64,000 nucleotides of DNA from Sphingobacteriales bacterium. Lineage in GTDB: Bacteria; Bacteroidota; Bacteroidia; Chitinophagales; Chitinophagaceae. Each line of letters begins with the position of its first letter. The stretch's first letter is position 1. This document shows, in pieces, positions 1 through 8,658 of this stretch. Made by a program: the position numbers and the translations under genes. The stretch covers positions 186,001 through 250,000 of the forward strand of contig SEFP01000003.1 in assembly GCA_004144185.1 (NCBI GenBank). The letters run 5' to 3'. The notes beneath the pieces were generated by a model. That model searched no databases, was not told the origin of the DNA, and worked only from the letters and a program-made list of their open reading frames with translations.

Positions 1-331
1 CCTTGCAATGACACAGAAAGGACCCGAACTCCGGACTTGTAACCTAATTCAATCCAGTAACCAAGTCATTGTAAGGGACGAAGCAATCTCACTCTATCCA
101 GATTGAAGATTGGATATGAACTGGCTGTTGAGATCAAAACACACCGATACCGGAGCTAACCAAGAGGAATTCTATGTGGCTGCCTAGTGCTCTGCCAGCG
201 TTTATCAATCGGGTTGCATAGCAATAAGTTCTTAGCAGTAAAATAAATACGTCCGCAAATTTTGAATAGATTATTCGGCTGATACCTTTGCGCCGCATTA
301 AAAGACGAAACACTCCTCACTCCCCACATAA
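1..331. other. Leader interval with no recognisable gene
   Basis: No convincing coding region, RNA gene or repeat is visible in these bases. The only open frame (minus strand, about 156-338) has no recognisable protein features and runs over the start of the neighbouring plus-strand gene. The last 70 bases hold a good Bacteroidota-type promoter (261-290) for the LamG protein that follows. Confidence 0.5.
261..290 (+). promoter_or_regulatory. Bacteroidota-type promoter for the LamG/T9SS protein
   Basis: TTTG at 261-264 is followed after 18 bases by TACCTTTG at 283-290. This fits the Bacteroidota housekeeping consensus TTG-N17-23-TAnnTTTG. The ATG at 332 lies 41 bases downstream, a normal leader length. 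Found by eye; no transcription start is known. Confidence 0.6.
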
Positions 332-2452
332 ATGACAAAATTCTACGCGATTGTTCTATTCCTGGCCGTCTTATTTCTACGGCCTTTAGTAGCCCAGTCT
401 CAAATCAACGCCTCACCGATTCAGACCAATTCGTTAACGATCAGTACAGGTTCCGCTTCCTTTGTACAGGGATATCCGTATACCATCTCCTACTCCAGCA
501 GCGGTTATGTCTTTAATTCCGGCAATACCCTAACGGTTCAGCTCAGCGATGCGAGCGGATCGTTTGCGAACACAACCAGTATCGGCTTAGCCAATACCAC
601 TTCTACATCCGGTACGATTCCTGTGGTTGTTCCTTCCAATGCAAGTGGAACAAGCTACAGAATGCGGATTGTCAGTTCTACTACAGCAGTTACCGGCTCC
701 GACAATGGTAGCAATCTGACCGTTACCGCAGCTCCAACCAATGCGCTACATTTTGATGGTATCGACGATTATGTAGCCATTGGAAGCCCTCTTGCTGCCG
801 GCAGTTCCTATACAAAGGAAGCCTGGGTTTATCCGACCAATGCAGCTTCCGCACGAAACATTGTTTCATCAGATAGCAACCCGTTTTGGTTTACGCAAGG
901 AAAGCTTTGTGCGGGTAATGGAACGAACTATTCCGTTGTTTCTGAACCCAGTACAACCGCACTAAATACCTGGACGCATGTGGCTGTAACCTATGATGCA
1001 GCTACTGCTACCATGAGATTGTATAAAGATGGGGTTCTCGTCGGTACCGGCACCAATGCTCCAGTTCCACCGGCAGAAGCGGTTTTTATCGGTAGTCACA
1101 ATGGGACCCTTTCGTATTTTGAAGGTGCGATCGATGAAGTCCGGGTGTGGAACCGCGCCCTGTGCCCAACCGAGATTCAGAACAACATGAACGGATTGTT
1201 GCCCACTTCGAACCTGCAAAATGGCCTGATTCGCTCCTACGACTTTAATCAGGGTGCTGCCAGCGGCACGAACACATCCATTACCGCCTTGCCTGACAGA
1301 AGTGTTTCCGGAAGTACTGGTACGCTAACCAATTTCTCCCGTACCGGCGCCACTTCAAATTTTGTAACCAGCACAGTTGCAACAACTACTGCCACCGCAT
1401 ATCAGTCCGCTACTGCAGGTGCAAGCAACAGCAGTACACAAATGATGTATGGTGCCACCAGTTTCTATTCAAACTGTGATGGAATTGCCGTTGTTTCGCC
1501 CACCGGTTCACAGCCGGTTTCCGGATCCGTCAGTGCGCGGGTCTGGATTGAAAGCAACGGACCTACTTATAATGGTGCGCCTTACCTCGCCCGGCATTAT
1601 GAGATCACACCGGCAACCAATGCTACAACAGCTACCGGAACCATCACGCTGTTCTATACCCAGGCAGAATTTACCGGCTATAATGCGGCGGCCAATCATG
1701 GTCTGAATCTACCAGTAGATGCAACCGATGCGCAGAACTACAAAGCCAATCTGCGCATTACCAAAAAGAGTGGTACCTCCTCTAATGGAACCGGTCTTCC
1801 GGGTACTTATAACAACGGTAAAATTGTCATCATTCCAACCAGTGTAACCTGGAATGCGAGTACCTCCCGTTGGGAAGTGGTACTCCCCGTAACCGGTTTC
1901 TCCGGGTTTTTTGCCTCGACCTCCACAACAGCGCTCCCGGTGAAGGTGCTTTCTTTCACTGCTCGCAGGGCTGAACAAGGCACTGAGCTTACCTGGCAGG
2001 TTGCTGCTCAGGAAGTCGGTACAACTTATCAAATCGAACGAAGCAGCGATGGCAACCAGTTTACGGCTCTTGACGAAATTGCAAGCCGGGAAGATCGTTC
2101 AGCATACCAGTATCTGGATAACCAATTGCTGAACGGTACTCACTACTACCGGTTGCGGATCACTGAAACCAGTGGCGAATTCGCATACAGTTCGGTTGTT
2201 GTGGTACGCGGCGGCAAAGCCTTTTCCGGAACCATCACCATAGCGCCACAGCCTGCTGCTGATTTCCTTACTGTAACCACTACCGATCCGGGTTTAGAAG
2301 GCACGAATGGTACCGTGTTGGATATTCAGGGCCGGGAAGTGACCCGGTTTAAACTGGAGCGCTCGAAAAAAATGGATATCAGCAACTGGCTTCCGGGCTT
2401 ATACCTGATGCGGCTCTCCAATGGAGAGGTGCTGCGAATCATCAAGCAGTAA
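332..2452 (+). CDS. LamG-domain protein with T9SS type A sorting domain
   Basis: A 706-residue secreted protein. A signal peptide occupies about residues 1-22 (hydrophobic core, ending ...VAQ). An Ig-like/adhesive beta region follows (about 30-135). A LamG/concanavalin-like jelly-roll domain spans about 138-290; LHFDGIDDYVAIG opens it and DEVRVWNRAL closes it. The C-terminal 75 residues fit the T9SS type A sorting domain: a PQPAADFLTV start, DIQGREV, and a GLYLMRLSNG...K end. That domain is normally cleaved as the protein crosses the outer membrane and is anchored or released. The role is therefore probably extracellular carbohydrate or surface binding; no catalytic motif was seen. It is Ser/Thr-rich throughout, monocistronic, with its own promoter and a strong terminator at 2476-2507. 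Confidence 0.85.
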   Translation: MTKFYAIVLFLAVLFLRPLVAQSQINASPIQTNSLTISTGSASFVQGYPYTISYSSSGYVFNSGNTLTVQLSDASGSFANTTSIGLANTTSTSGTIPVVVPSNASGTSYRMRIVSSTTAVTGSDNGSNLTVTAAPTNALHFDGIDDYVAIGSPLAAGSSYTKEAWVYPTNAASARNIVSSDSNPFWFTQGKLCAGNGTNYSVVSEPSTTALNTWTHVAVTYDAATATMRLYKDGVLVGTGTNAPVPPAEAVFIGSHNGTLSYFEGAIDEVRVWNRALCPTEIQNNMNGLLPTSNLQNGLIRSYDFNQGAASGTNTSITALPDRSVSGSTGTLTNFSRTGATSNFVTSTVATTTATAYQSATAGASNSSTQMMYGATSFYSNCDGIAVVSPTGSQPVSGSVSARVWIESNGPTYNGAPYLARHYEITPATNATTATGTITLFYTQAEFTGYNAAANHGLNLPVDATDAQNYKANLRITKKSGTSSNGTGLPGTYNNGKIVIIPTSVTWNASTSRWEVVLPVTGFSGFFASTSTTALPVKVLSFTARRAEQGTELTWQVAAQEVGTTYQIERSSDGNQFTALDEIASREDRSAYQYLDNQLLNGTHYYRLRITETSGEFAYSSVVVVRGGKAFSGTITIAPQPAADFLTVTTTDPGLEGTNGTVLDIQGREVTRFKLERSKKMDISNWLPGLYLMRLSNGEVLRIIKQ

Positions 2453-2475
2453 TTTTCCTGAAATAAATTCCACAA

Positions 2476-2507
2476 AACGCCCTGGCATCACTAACCAGGG
2501 CGTTTTT
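2476..2507 (+). terminator. Rho-independent terminator after LamG gene
   Basis: A perfect 10-bp stem (2476-2485 with 2495-2504) and 9-base loop are followed by a run of T residues, 24 bases after the stop codon. Confidence 0.85.
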
Positions 2508-2662
2508 GATTTTTATTGGTATGCATTAAACGAATGACCTAAGGGTTAACGATGTATAATCAGGAACACTGATTATGCTTTCATTGCCTCATTCTACCTG
2601 TAATCTATTTTCGCTACCCGTGTCTTACACTCCGGCAGTGTCCGGCATTCCCTCCTCACTCG

Positions 2663-2685
2663 TTATCCGGAACTATTCCGGATAA
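2663..2685. repeat. Small inverted repeat, 10-bp arms
   Basis: TTATCCGGAA (2663-2672) and TTCCGGATAA (2676-2685) form a perfect 10-bp inverted repeat with a 3-base loop. It lies about 30 bases past the 3' end of the minus-strand lipoprotein gene at 2719. There is no T run on either side, so a terminator role is only possible. Both arms are near-copies of the window's abundant TTCCGGAA octamer. Confidence 0.4.
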
Positions 2686-2718
2686 TTAGTTGTTTTCTGG
2701 ATCCTCATTTTAGTATGC

Positions 2719-3051
2719 TTACTTCCCGATCTTGTTGCATACGGCGGCCACTTCGGCTACTTTGGCAGTGGCAACAGTGTTTTTCCGGAGCGAGTCGTCA
2801 ATGAGGCTTCTCATGATCTCGGCATCCAGTCGCCATTCATAAACGGATTCGTATTTCTTTCCATAGCCTTTTTTGATAGCAGTCGCCAGATCCGCACAAC
2901 TGGCCAGCTTGTTTTCCGGCGTTGCCTGGTTCCATTCCGCTACCGTCGCCTGCTGAAGCGTACCTCCTTTCATCCAGTTCGTATCCGAGCCTTGGGAGCA
3001 GGATAGGAACGCCACGATCGCAACTACACCAACTGTTTTGAGGATAAGCAT
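2719..3051 (-). CDS. Small putative lipoprotein of unknown function
   Basis: A 110-residue protein. It begins with a hydrophobic segment (about residues 5-16) ending in a lipobox-like FLSC at residue 18, so it is probably a lipoprotein, although the lipobox is not ideal. The mature part is mostly helical in character, with conserved-looking Cys residues (SCAD, AVCNK). It resembles small Bacteroidota proteins with a periplasmic helical bundle, but I do not recognise a family. Neighbours give no functional hint; the next gene upstream (3192-3551) lies on the same strand 140 bases away. Confidence 0.6.
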   Translation of the reverse strand: MLILKTVGVVAIVAFLSCSQGSDTNWMKGGTLQQATVAEWNQATPENKLASCADLATAIKKGYGKKYESVYEWRLDAEIMRSLIDDSLRKNTVATAKVAEVAAVCNKIGK

Positions 3052-3191
3052 TTGCCCTCCTCTTCTAAAAGCGTGCCGACTTCAGTGCCCCGGTAGCAGA
3101 TGGATGCGCCCTATCTGCATGCAATCACTGGTTGTCAACCCAATAAATTCTTTTTACAGCTTTTCTTCTCTGGTGGAACCCTTTCAGTACC

Positions 3192-3551
3192 TTATCCTTG
3201 CTTCTGTGTGCTCAGAAGGGCTGTCAGGGCATTTGCGTACCCCTCGATCACGTCTAAAAGCAACCGGGACTTCTGCGTGTTGCTGCCATTTGGATTGTAC
3301 TGCTTTAGCAACCGGGTAGACGTATCCAGCGGTTTGCCGGGGCCTTTTTCAAAGGCATTGCGCGTAATCTGAAGCTCCCGGATGATCCGGGTATTTGTCA
3401 GCTGAATCAGATCGTGGTAATACTGGTACGCCCGTCCCGTTTGCAGCCCGAAAGGGCGGTCGGCCAGCTTCTCCAGCACATATTCCAGAAACAGCCCGAA
3501 ATCCATCCGGTCGAGCTGCGCCTTTACCACACTATTGATCTCAGTTGTCAT
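3192..3551 (-). CDS. Hypothetical cytoplasmic protein
   Basis: A 119-residue soluble protein with no signal peptide, membrane segment or recognised motif. It is rich in Leu and charged residues and probably all-helical (DRMDFGLFLEYVLEKLADR, LLLDVIEGYANALTALL). It starts at an ATG and sits downstream of a strong inverted repeat (3594-3627) that separates it from the PAP2 pair. Codon use looks like that of its neighbours, which supports a real gene. No function is proposed. Confidence 0.55.
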   Translation of the reverse strand: MTTEINSVVKAQLDRMDFGLFLEYVLEKLADRPFGLQTGRAYQYYHDLIQLTNTRIIRELQITRNAFEKGPGKPLDTSTRLLKQYNPNGSNTQKSRLLLDVIEGYANALTALLSTQKQG

Positions 3552-3593
3552 TGGTAGGAACCGCGTCCAAATACCATGCTCAACAAAGCTGCT

Positions 3594-3627
3594 GCGCGTT
3601 CCGGAACTTGATGGTTCCGGAACGCGC
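3594..3627 (-). terminator. Perfect hairpin carrying TTCCGGAA in both arms
   Basis: The 14-bp arms 3594-3607 and 3614-3627 are perfectly complementary around a 6-base loop, and each arm contains the octamer TTCCGGAA. It lies 27 bases past the stop of the minus-strand PAP2 gene at 3654 and just ahead of the gene starting at 3551. Stem strength suggests transcription termination, but no strong T run follows on the minus strand. Confidence 0.5.
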
Positions 3628-3653
3628 GCCTGAAATACGTTGTTCTGTACTCT

Positions 3654-4571
3654 TTAAAACCGATATGCAATGCTCATACCGGTGCCCTGCCCGATGTATG
3701 GGGAGATCCGTAAGCCAGTGCCGTCGGCCCGCAGCTTTTTATGCAGTTGCGGTACCAGAATACCTGCGGCAACGCCTACAGCTGTTCCGAGCGCCAGATC
3801 GGTAGGCCAGTGTTTGCCTGCTTCATGACGCATATAGGCGGTAGCACCGGTGGCCAGTGCGGCCCCACCCCAGAACGCCCAGCGCCACGGAGAGTTGGGA
3901 TGGTAATCGTGAAAAATCTTCGCCGTAAAGAAGGAAATGGCCCCTACATTGGCTACGTGACCGGCAAAAAAGGCATTCTTGTAATTGCCGTCTACCCGTT
4001 CGCTGGCCGGCTTGTCAAAATTGTAGGTTTCCGGACGGTACCGGTCTACGAAAAACGTAGCGCCCGTATAGAGCGTTCCGGTAATGGCCATGGTTTCCAG
4101 GTACAGCGCACCTACTTTCCAGAAGTCTTTCCGGATCGCCGGATCCAAACCTGCCAGCACGAGCGGCGCCGGGATGAGTCCATAAAACAGGTAGTTGCTG
4201 TTGGCATCGGCCGCTTCCGAATCTTTACCGGCCGCCCAGCGGTCAAAGCTGTTGACATCTTCTTTCTTCAGTGCCTGGATTTCTGCAAGGGTGCTGGTGT
4301 CTTTATCATAGACATGCGTAAATGCCCAGAGCGTCCAGGCCGTACCGGCTGCGGTAATCGGTGCATCCACCTTCCAGCTCAGGTGATAATCGGGCCGGGC
4401 CGCCAGAACATCCTGCTGTGGCCGGGGCATCAAAAACCGTTCGTTTCCGGAATCTTCCGGAACCACCTGGGCCGTCGGTGCCGCCAATGCCAATGCGTCC
4501 TGTGCCTGCGTGGCGGTACCCGTCAACAGGGCAAGAGCGGTTGCGATCGGGAGTACATAGTTTCTGACCAT
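3654..4571 (-). CDS. Periplasmic PAP2-family phosphatase (variant active site)
   Basis: About 305 residues from the ATG at 4571. A TTG nine codons further upstream is also open, but the ATG gives a clean signal peptide ending TATQAQ. PAP2 (lipid phosphate phosphatase) signatures are present: RYRP at 177-180, FAGH at 202-205 in place of the usual PSGH, and R248...H254-W-P-T-D258 for the third motif. The catalytic histidines and aspartate are kept, so activity is plausible. The substrate could be lipid A, undecaprenyl pyrophosphate or a phospholipid phosphate. Hydrophobic helices flank the motifs. It is the second gene of a pair with another PAP2 gene 47 bases upstream on the same strand. Confidence 0.8.
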   Translation of the reverse strand: MVRNYVLPIATALALLTGTATQAQDALALAAPTAQVVPEDSGNERFLMPRPQQDVLAARPDYHLSWKVDAPITAAGTAWTLWAFTHVYDKDTSTLAEIQALKKEDVNSFDRWAAGKDSEAADANSNYLFYGLIPAPLVLAGLDPAIRKDFWKVGALYLETMAITGTLYTGATFFVDRYRPETYNFDKPASERVDGNYKNAFFAGHVANVGAISFFTAKIFHDYHPNSPWRWAFWGGAALATGATAYMRHEAGKHWPTDLALGTAVGVAAGILVPQLHKKLRADGTGLRISPYIGQGTGMSIAYRF

Positions 4572-4618
4572 AAAAGAGAAGTTCGAGAGGAAACGCAACG
4601 CATAAAAAAACTGCGCCT

Positions 4619-5506
4619 TTATGGAAACAGATACGACAGTTGCAGCCCGAAGCTGTTGCCACCGTTCCAGGTTGGCAGCAGCATAGCATCGCCTTTAATC
4701 TTGGGTGCCTTAAACAGCTTTTTCTTGATGGCCGGATACACGAAGTAGGCAAAGCGGGTTGAGACAATGCCCACCCCGGCACCGGCAATAACGTCCGACA
4801 GCCAGTGTTCGTTGTTGTACATCCGCAAAAAACCGGCACCGACCGCAAAGGCATATCCTACCAGTCCGGGCCAGGGCGAGATGCCCCGGTATTCCAGCCG
4901 GGCAAACTCGGCGCTTACAAAGGCCTGTGCCGTATGTCCGGACGGAAACGACTTGTAATTATTTCCGGCCGGCCGCAGTTCCCATTCCTGCTCTTTGAGC
5001 CCGAATACAATCCCGTTGCTGATGAGATTGGCCATCCCATACATGATGGACCGGTCTACAATGTTGTTGTGGCCTTTGTATCCGGCAAAGTTGAGTCCAT
5101 ACACCATCACAGCCGGAGCCAGCAGAAAATAATCTTCGTACTGATGGCCTTTTTCGCGGGGATTTTTATCCCAAAGTTCCCGCTTTACCGCGCCATTGAT
5201 GTCCTGTAAGGTGCCGTTTTTAATGGCTAGTGCCCCATATCCAAACATCACTCCGGGAATAATCAGGCTCCGGGCAGTCACCGGTATTTGTACAATCGGC
5301 GCTTTGATCTTGCGCTTCACCTTATCGTGCAACGAGTCTATCACTATAGCGGCTATGGTTTCCGGCGTGTCGGTAACTACAGGACTTTCCACGGACTGAA
5401 CAGTGGGTTGCACGCTGCTGTCCGGAAGCGTTTGTGCACGAATGACCTGCGTTCCGATCGTTCCCAGCAGGAGCTGAACTACCATCCATTGTACTATTTT
5501 TTTCAT
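4619..5506 (-). CDS. PAP2-family phosphatase
   Basis: A 295-residue exported protein: signal peptide about 1-24, then a low-complexity linker, then a PAP2 domain. The three PAP2 motifs are clear: K171-x6-RP (ending P179), FPSGH at 187-191, and R228...H234-WLSD238. Family members remove phosphate from membrane lipids such as undecaprenyl pyrophosphate or lipid A; the exact substrate cannot be read here. It is first in an apparent two-gene unit with the PAP2 gene 3654-4571. Two adjacent, divergent PAP2 paralogues point to separate substrates. Confidence 0.87.
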   Translation of the reverse strand: MKKIVQWMVVQLLLGTIGTQVIRAQTLPDSSVQPTVQSVESPVVTDTPETIAAIVIDSLHDKVKRKIKAPIVQIPVTARSLIIPGVMFGYGALAIKNGTLQDINGAVKRELWDKNPREKGHQYEDYFLLAPAVMVYGLNFAGYKGHNNIVDRSIMYGMANLISNGIVFGLKEQEWELRPAGNNYKSFPSGHTAQAFVSAEFARLEYRGISPWPGLVGYAFAVGAGFLRMYNNEHWLSDVIAGAGVGIVSTRFAYFVYPAIKKKLFKAPKIKGDAMLLPTWNGGNSFGLQLSYLFP

Positions 5507-5615
5507 TATACGTATTCTTTAGAAGCTAATGAAAACGCACTACAAAAATCGAGCACATTCCGGAATAGTTCTTGCTGTTACGTCCGGAAAACCATGTTCC
5601 AGATCTGATCTGCCG

Positions 5616-6314
5616 ATGAAAAACTGCCTGCTTTCCTGTCTGTGTGCCTTTTGGGTAGCGCTCTCCCCTGCCACCGCGCAAACCAGCAGCAATCCTGCTT
5701 CCCCAAATGTGCTGGCCCCGGTTGTATCCGACCCGTTACTGCTTTTTCCGGAAGCCGGCGACGGCCTGCAGCGGACAGTTTTGCGACTGCCGGCCAAATC
5801 CAATGAGGCACATTACCGGGTTGAGCTGATGGTTGGCAAAACGGTTCTGGTAGATGCCTGCAATCAGCATTTTATAGGCGGCAGCTACAATGTCCGGCAG
5901 GTGGAGGGCTTTGGTTACGATTATTATCTGGTGGAGTCGGAAGGGGTTGTAGGCGGTACGCTGATGAGTTGTACAGATACCTTCCGGAAAGCAAAATTTG
6001 TATGGATTATCCAGGATAACCTTATCCATTACTCCAGTAGAGGACCGCTGGTCATTTACGCCCCCAAAGGCTTCGAGGTTCGGTACCGGATCTGGTCAGC
6101 CGGAAAAACGCAGGTTACCTCCCAACCTGCGGTGGTTACCAAAGGCATCCGGGATTGTCCGGAGGAACGTGTAGTCAACCGGCTCCCAAGTTCCGGCTCC
6201 CGCACGACTCCCGACGAGTATTACATCTACAAGGGTACCCGCCATGAACTTGCTGAGTTTGATATGGACTGGCTGCGTAAACATTGTCGCATCAAGGTAT
6301 CAGCCGTTCAGTAA
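5616..6314 (+). CDS. eco: Ecotin-family serine protease inhibitor
   Basis: About 232 residues from the ATG at 5616, which starts a good signal peptide ending ATAQ. An upstream in-frame ATG at 5529 would add 29 residues and bury the signal, so it was not chosen. Residues about 43-165 follow ecotin closely: LFPEAGDGLQRTVLRLP, VELMVGKTVLVD, EGFGYDYYLVES, PLVIYAPKGFEVRYRIW. Cys82 and Cys119 match ecotin's disulfide. By alignment to E. coli ecotin the P1 residue in GGTLMSC is Leu116, not Met, which would still suit chymotrypsin/elastase-like proteases. A 65-residue C-terminal extension with two further Cys is not part of standard ecotin. Probable role: periplasmic defence against foreign serine proteases. 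Confidence 0.88.
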   Translation: MKNCLLSCLCAFWVALSPATAQTSSNPASPNVLAPVVSDPLLLFPEAGDGLQRTVLRLPAKSNEAHYRVELMVGKTVLVDACNQHFIGGSYNVRQVEGFGYDYYLVESEGVVGGTLMSCTDTFRKAKFVWIIQDNLIHYSSRGPLVIYAPKGFEVRYRIWSAGKTQVTSQPAVVTKGIRDCPEERVVNRLPSSGSRTTPDEYYIYKGTRHELAEFDMDWLRKHCRIKVSAVQ

Positions 6315-6356
6315 CGACCTGCACATCCGAACTTCAATGTCTTCCTCATATGCTGT

Positions 6357-7112
6357 ATGGAATCGCCAAAACTTGATTTCAAACCTATCACACCCGATCA
6401 GGTATTGTATGACTTTGTGTATGCCTATTCATCCCTGCAGCAGTTGGCAGGGTTTAAAAATGGAGTCATCATCCCCAACGGACGCATTGATCTGATCTTC
6501 AGTCAGACGACTCCGGACGAGCTGCAAATCGTATTGATGGGACTTGAAACGGAACCCAAACCGATTCCGGAACAGCCCATAGATGGATTCTTTGCCATCA
6601 GCCTCAATCCGCTGGCCGTCGAATACCTGCTCCAGCAGCCCGTGGCCGATCTTTTAAACCGTGGCGTTTACCTGCCGGCAGATTTCTGGGGCTTTCAGGC
6701 CGCCGATCTGGTTAATTTCGAAACCTTCTGCAGTCGGGCTACCCAACTTCTGACGGCCCGCCTTCCGGTCGATACCGATTCCCGGAAACGGAGCCTGTTT
6801 CAGTTGATTTTTGCTGCCAACGGTGAGATTGCCATTCAAACTCTTTCCAAAGCGATTGGCTGGAGTGAGCGGCAAATCAACCGGTACTTTAATCAACAAT
6901 TGGGGTTGTCTCTTAAAGCCTATTGCAATATTCTGCGGTTCCAGGCCTCGCTGCCGCACATCCGGGCCGGCGCTCTTTACCCGCAACTCAACTTTACCGA
7001 TCAGTCTCATTTCATCAAAGAAATCAGGAAACACGCCGGGGTTTCACCCAAGGAACTTTTCCGGAATCAGAATGACCGTTTTTTACAATTCCTGGTGTAT
7101 GGCTCCAGGTAG
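6357..7112 (+). CDS. AraC-type transcriptional regulator
   Basis: A 251-residue protein. The C-terminal third (about 145-240) is a two-HTH AraC/XylS DNA-binding domain: TLSKAIGWSERQINRYFNQQ forms the first HTH, and FTDQSHFIKEIRKHAGVSPKEL is the conserved second HTH. The N-terminal about 140 residues form the DUF6597-like sensor domain common in Bacteroidota AraC proteins (GFKNGVIIPNGRIDLIF). It ends 28 bases before the TetX-like gene on the same strand, so it probably regulates or is co-expressed with that monooxygenase. Confidence 0.85.
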   Translation: MESPKLDFKPITPDQVLYDFVYAYSSLQQLAGFKNGVIIPNGRIDLIFSQTTPDELQIVLMGLETEPKPIPEQPIDGFFAISLNPLAVEYLLQQPVADLLNRGVYLPADFWGFQAADLVNFETFCSRATQLLTARLPVDTDSRKRSLFQLIFAANGEIAIQTLSKAIGWSERQINRYFNQQLGLSLKAYCNILRFQASLPHIRAGALYPQLNFTDQSHFIKEIRKHAGVSPKELFRNQNDRFLQFLVYGSR

Positions 7113-7140
7113 GTTTGCAGGGTACAAAACAACTCTGATA

Positions 7141-8310
7141 ATGCTTTTGCCCACTCAACAGGTAGCTATTGTAGGCGGAGGACCGGGCGGTCTCACACTG
7201 GCCAATCTGCTTCAACAGGCAGGTCTTATGGTACGGGTTTACGAACGGGACATTGACCGAAACGCCCGCGTTCAGGGATCCCCGCTTGACCTGCACGAAG
7301 AATCCGGTCTGGCAGCCTTGCGCAAAGCCGGTCTGATGGATGCCTTTAAGACGCATTTTATGCCGGATGCCGATCATACGGTCATTATGAATCCAGATGC
7401 TGAAGTCGTTTTCAGCAATTCGGAAGATAAACGTCCTGGCTTCGGCGATGCCGGGTTCCGGCCGGAGATTGATCGAGGTGCCCTTCGGAACATTCTCTTG
7501 GACGCCCTGCATCCCGAGACAGTTGTCTGGAACCGCCATCTGCGTTCCATGACGCCACAAGGGGCAGGCTGGCAGTTACAGTTTGAAGAACAGGATGCAG
7601 TCTATGCCGATTTTGTTGTTGGTGCTGATGGCGCCCGCTCCAAAATCCGGCCGTATCTCACGGATAGCCAAGCCTTTTATTCCGGAATCACCATGATAGA
7701 AGGGCTGATTGAAGACGCCGCTGAAAAGATCCCATTTCTTTACACGGTCCTCCGGGGTGGCAAAATCATGGGGTTTGGAGACGGTATCAACATTCTGATG
7801 GGACAGAAAGAGGCCGGGGCGGTTGGATTTTATTTCAGCTTTAAAGCCGATAAGCAGTGGGTTTCTACCAGTGGGCTTTCCTTGAACAACCGCAATCAGC
7901 TGCTGCAGTGGTTTAAAAGTCGATATACCGGTTGGAACCCGGTCTGGCAGGAATTGTTGGAACAGACTGCCCTACCCCTGATTCCTCGTCCCATTTATTG
8001 CATACCACCCGATCAAACATGGCCGGCGCAAGCGAATCTGACACTGATGGGAGATGCCGCACACGTAATGCCTCCTTTTGCAGGAGAAGGCGTTAATATG
8101 GCCATGCGAGACGCGCTGGAGCTAGCCGCTGCTCTCACCTCTGGAACAGATTCGTCTCCAGCAACTGCCATAGCCGCCTACGAAACATCGATGCGGTCCC
8201 GGTCTGCCGAAAAAGCACTGGAATCTCTTCAAAACGGAGAACGGATGCACAGCGAAACCGCACTAGATACCATGACGGCCTTTTTCAAAGGCACAGTAGC
8301 TATCCAATGA
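7141..8310 (+). CDS. TetX-like FAD-dependent monooxygenase
   Basis: A 389-residue flavoprotein, essentially the length of TetX. It has an N-terminal Rossmann FAD motif (VAIVGGGPGGLTLANLLQQ, glycines at 12-17), then YERDIDRNARVQGSPLDLH, very like the corresponding TetX segment. The second FAD motif GDAAHVMPPFAGEGVN begins at G304. Family members hydroxylate aromatic or polyketide substrates using NADPH and O2; TetX itself inactivates tetracyclines. Whether this one does cannot be told from sequence. The start is the ATG at 7141; the frame is open further upstream but overlaps the regulator gene. It is probably co-transcribed with the AraC gene. Confidence 0.87.
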   Translation: MLLPTQQVAIVGGGPGGLTLANLLQQAGLMVRVYERDIDRNARVQGSPLDLHEESGLAALRKAGLMDAFKTHFMPDADHTVIMNPDAEVVFSNSEDKRPGFGDAGFRPEIDRGALRNILLDALHPETVVWNRHLRSMTPQGAGWQLQFEEQDAVYADFVVGADGARSKIRPYLTDSQAFYSGITMIEGLIEDAAEKIPFLYTVLRGGKIMGFGDGINILMGQKEAGAVGFYFSFKADKQWVSTSGLSLNNRNQLLQWFKSRYTGWNPVWQELLEQTALPLIPRPIYCIPPDQTWPAQANLTLMGDAAHVMPPFAGEGVNMAMRDALELAAALTSGTDSSPATAIAAYETSMRSRSAEKALESLQNGERMHSETALDTMTAFFKGTVAIQ

Positions 8311-8427
8311 AATACATAATCTAGTATTAGATCAATTAGTTGTGCTGCGCTCGTTTCCGGAACGGGCATAGATTTTCTACCGGTCTGGCAGGTGCTTCCA
8401 ATTCCGGAAGCGCTTTTCCCCTTCCCT

Positions 8428-8634
8428 ATGACCGATTCCCCTATCCCCACCGAGTCCAACAAATTCAGTCGTCGCAAAGTGCTGGCCGGTCTCGGCGCTA
8501 CGATGGCCCTTGCAGCCGCTGCTCCGTTTGCGTCTTTTGCACAGGCACCTTTGCGCAATACCACCAGCGGCGCACCCGATATGAGCGATCCGCGCAGCAA
8601 ATATCCCAAGCCTCCTTTCGCTCCTCAGGAGTAG
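8428..8634 (+). pseudogene. Tat-leader fragment of a split short-chain dehydrogenase
   Basis: This 68-codon frame encodes the N-terminus of an exported SDR: a twin-arginine signal (SRRKVLAGLGATMALAAAA, cut near FASFAQA) and a linker (DMSDPRSKYPKPPFAPQE). It ends at TAG (8632-8634). The same frame then continues through PWPGLASK straight into the SDR domain starting at ATG 8659. In intact homologues of the YghA type these parts form one protein, and a Gln codon (CAG) is common at this spot. So a single C-to-T nonsense change, a sequencing error or re-initiation must be assumed. An upstream in-frame ATG at 8392 gives a poorer leader. Confidence 0.7.
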
Positions 8635-8658
8635 CCCTGGCCGGGACTGGCGAGTAAA

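Noticed and set aside
156-338. Minus-strand frame before the first gene
   Set aside because: A 60-codon frame without signal, motif or promoter that overlaps the first codons and promoter of the LamG gene.
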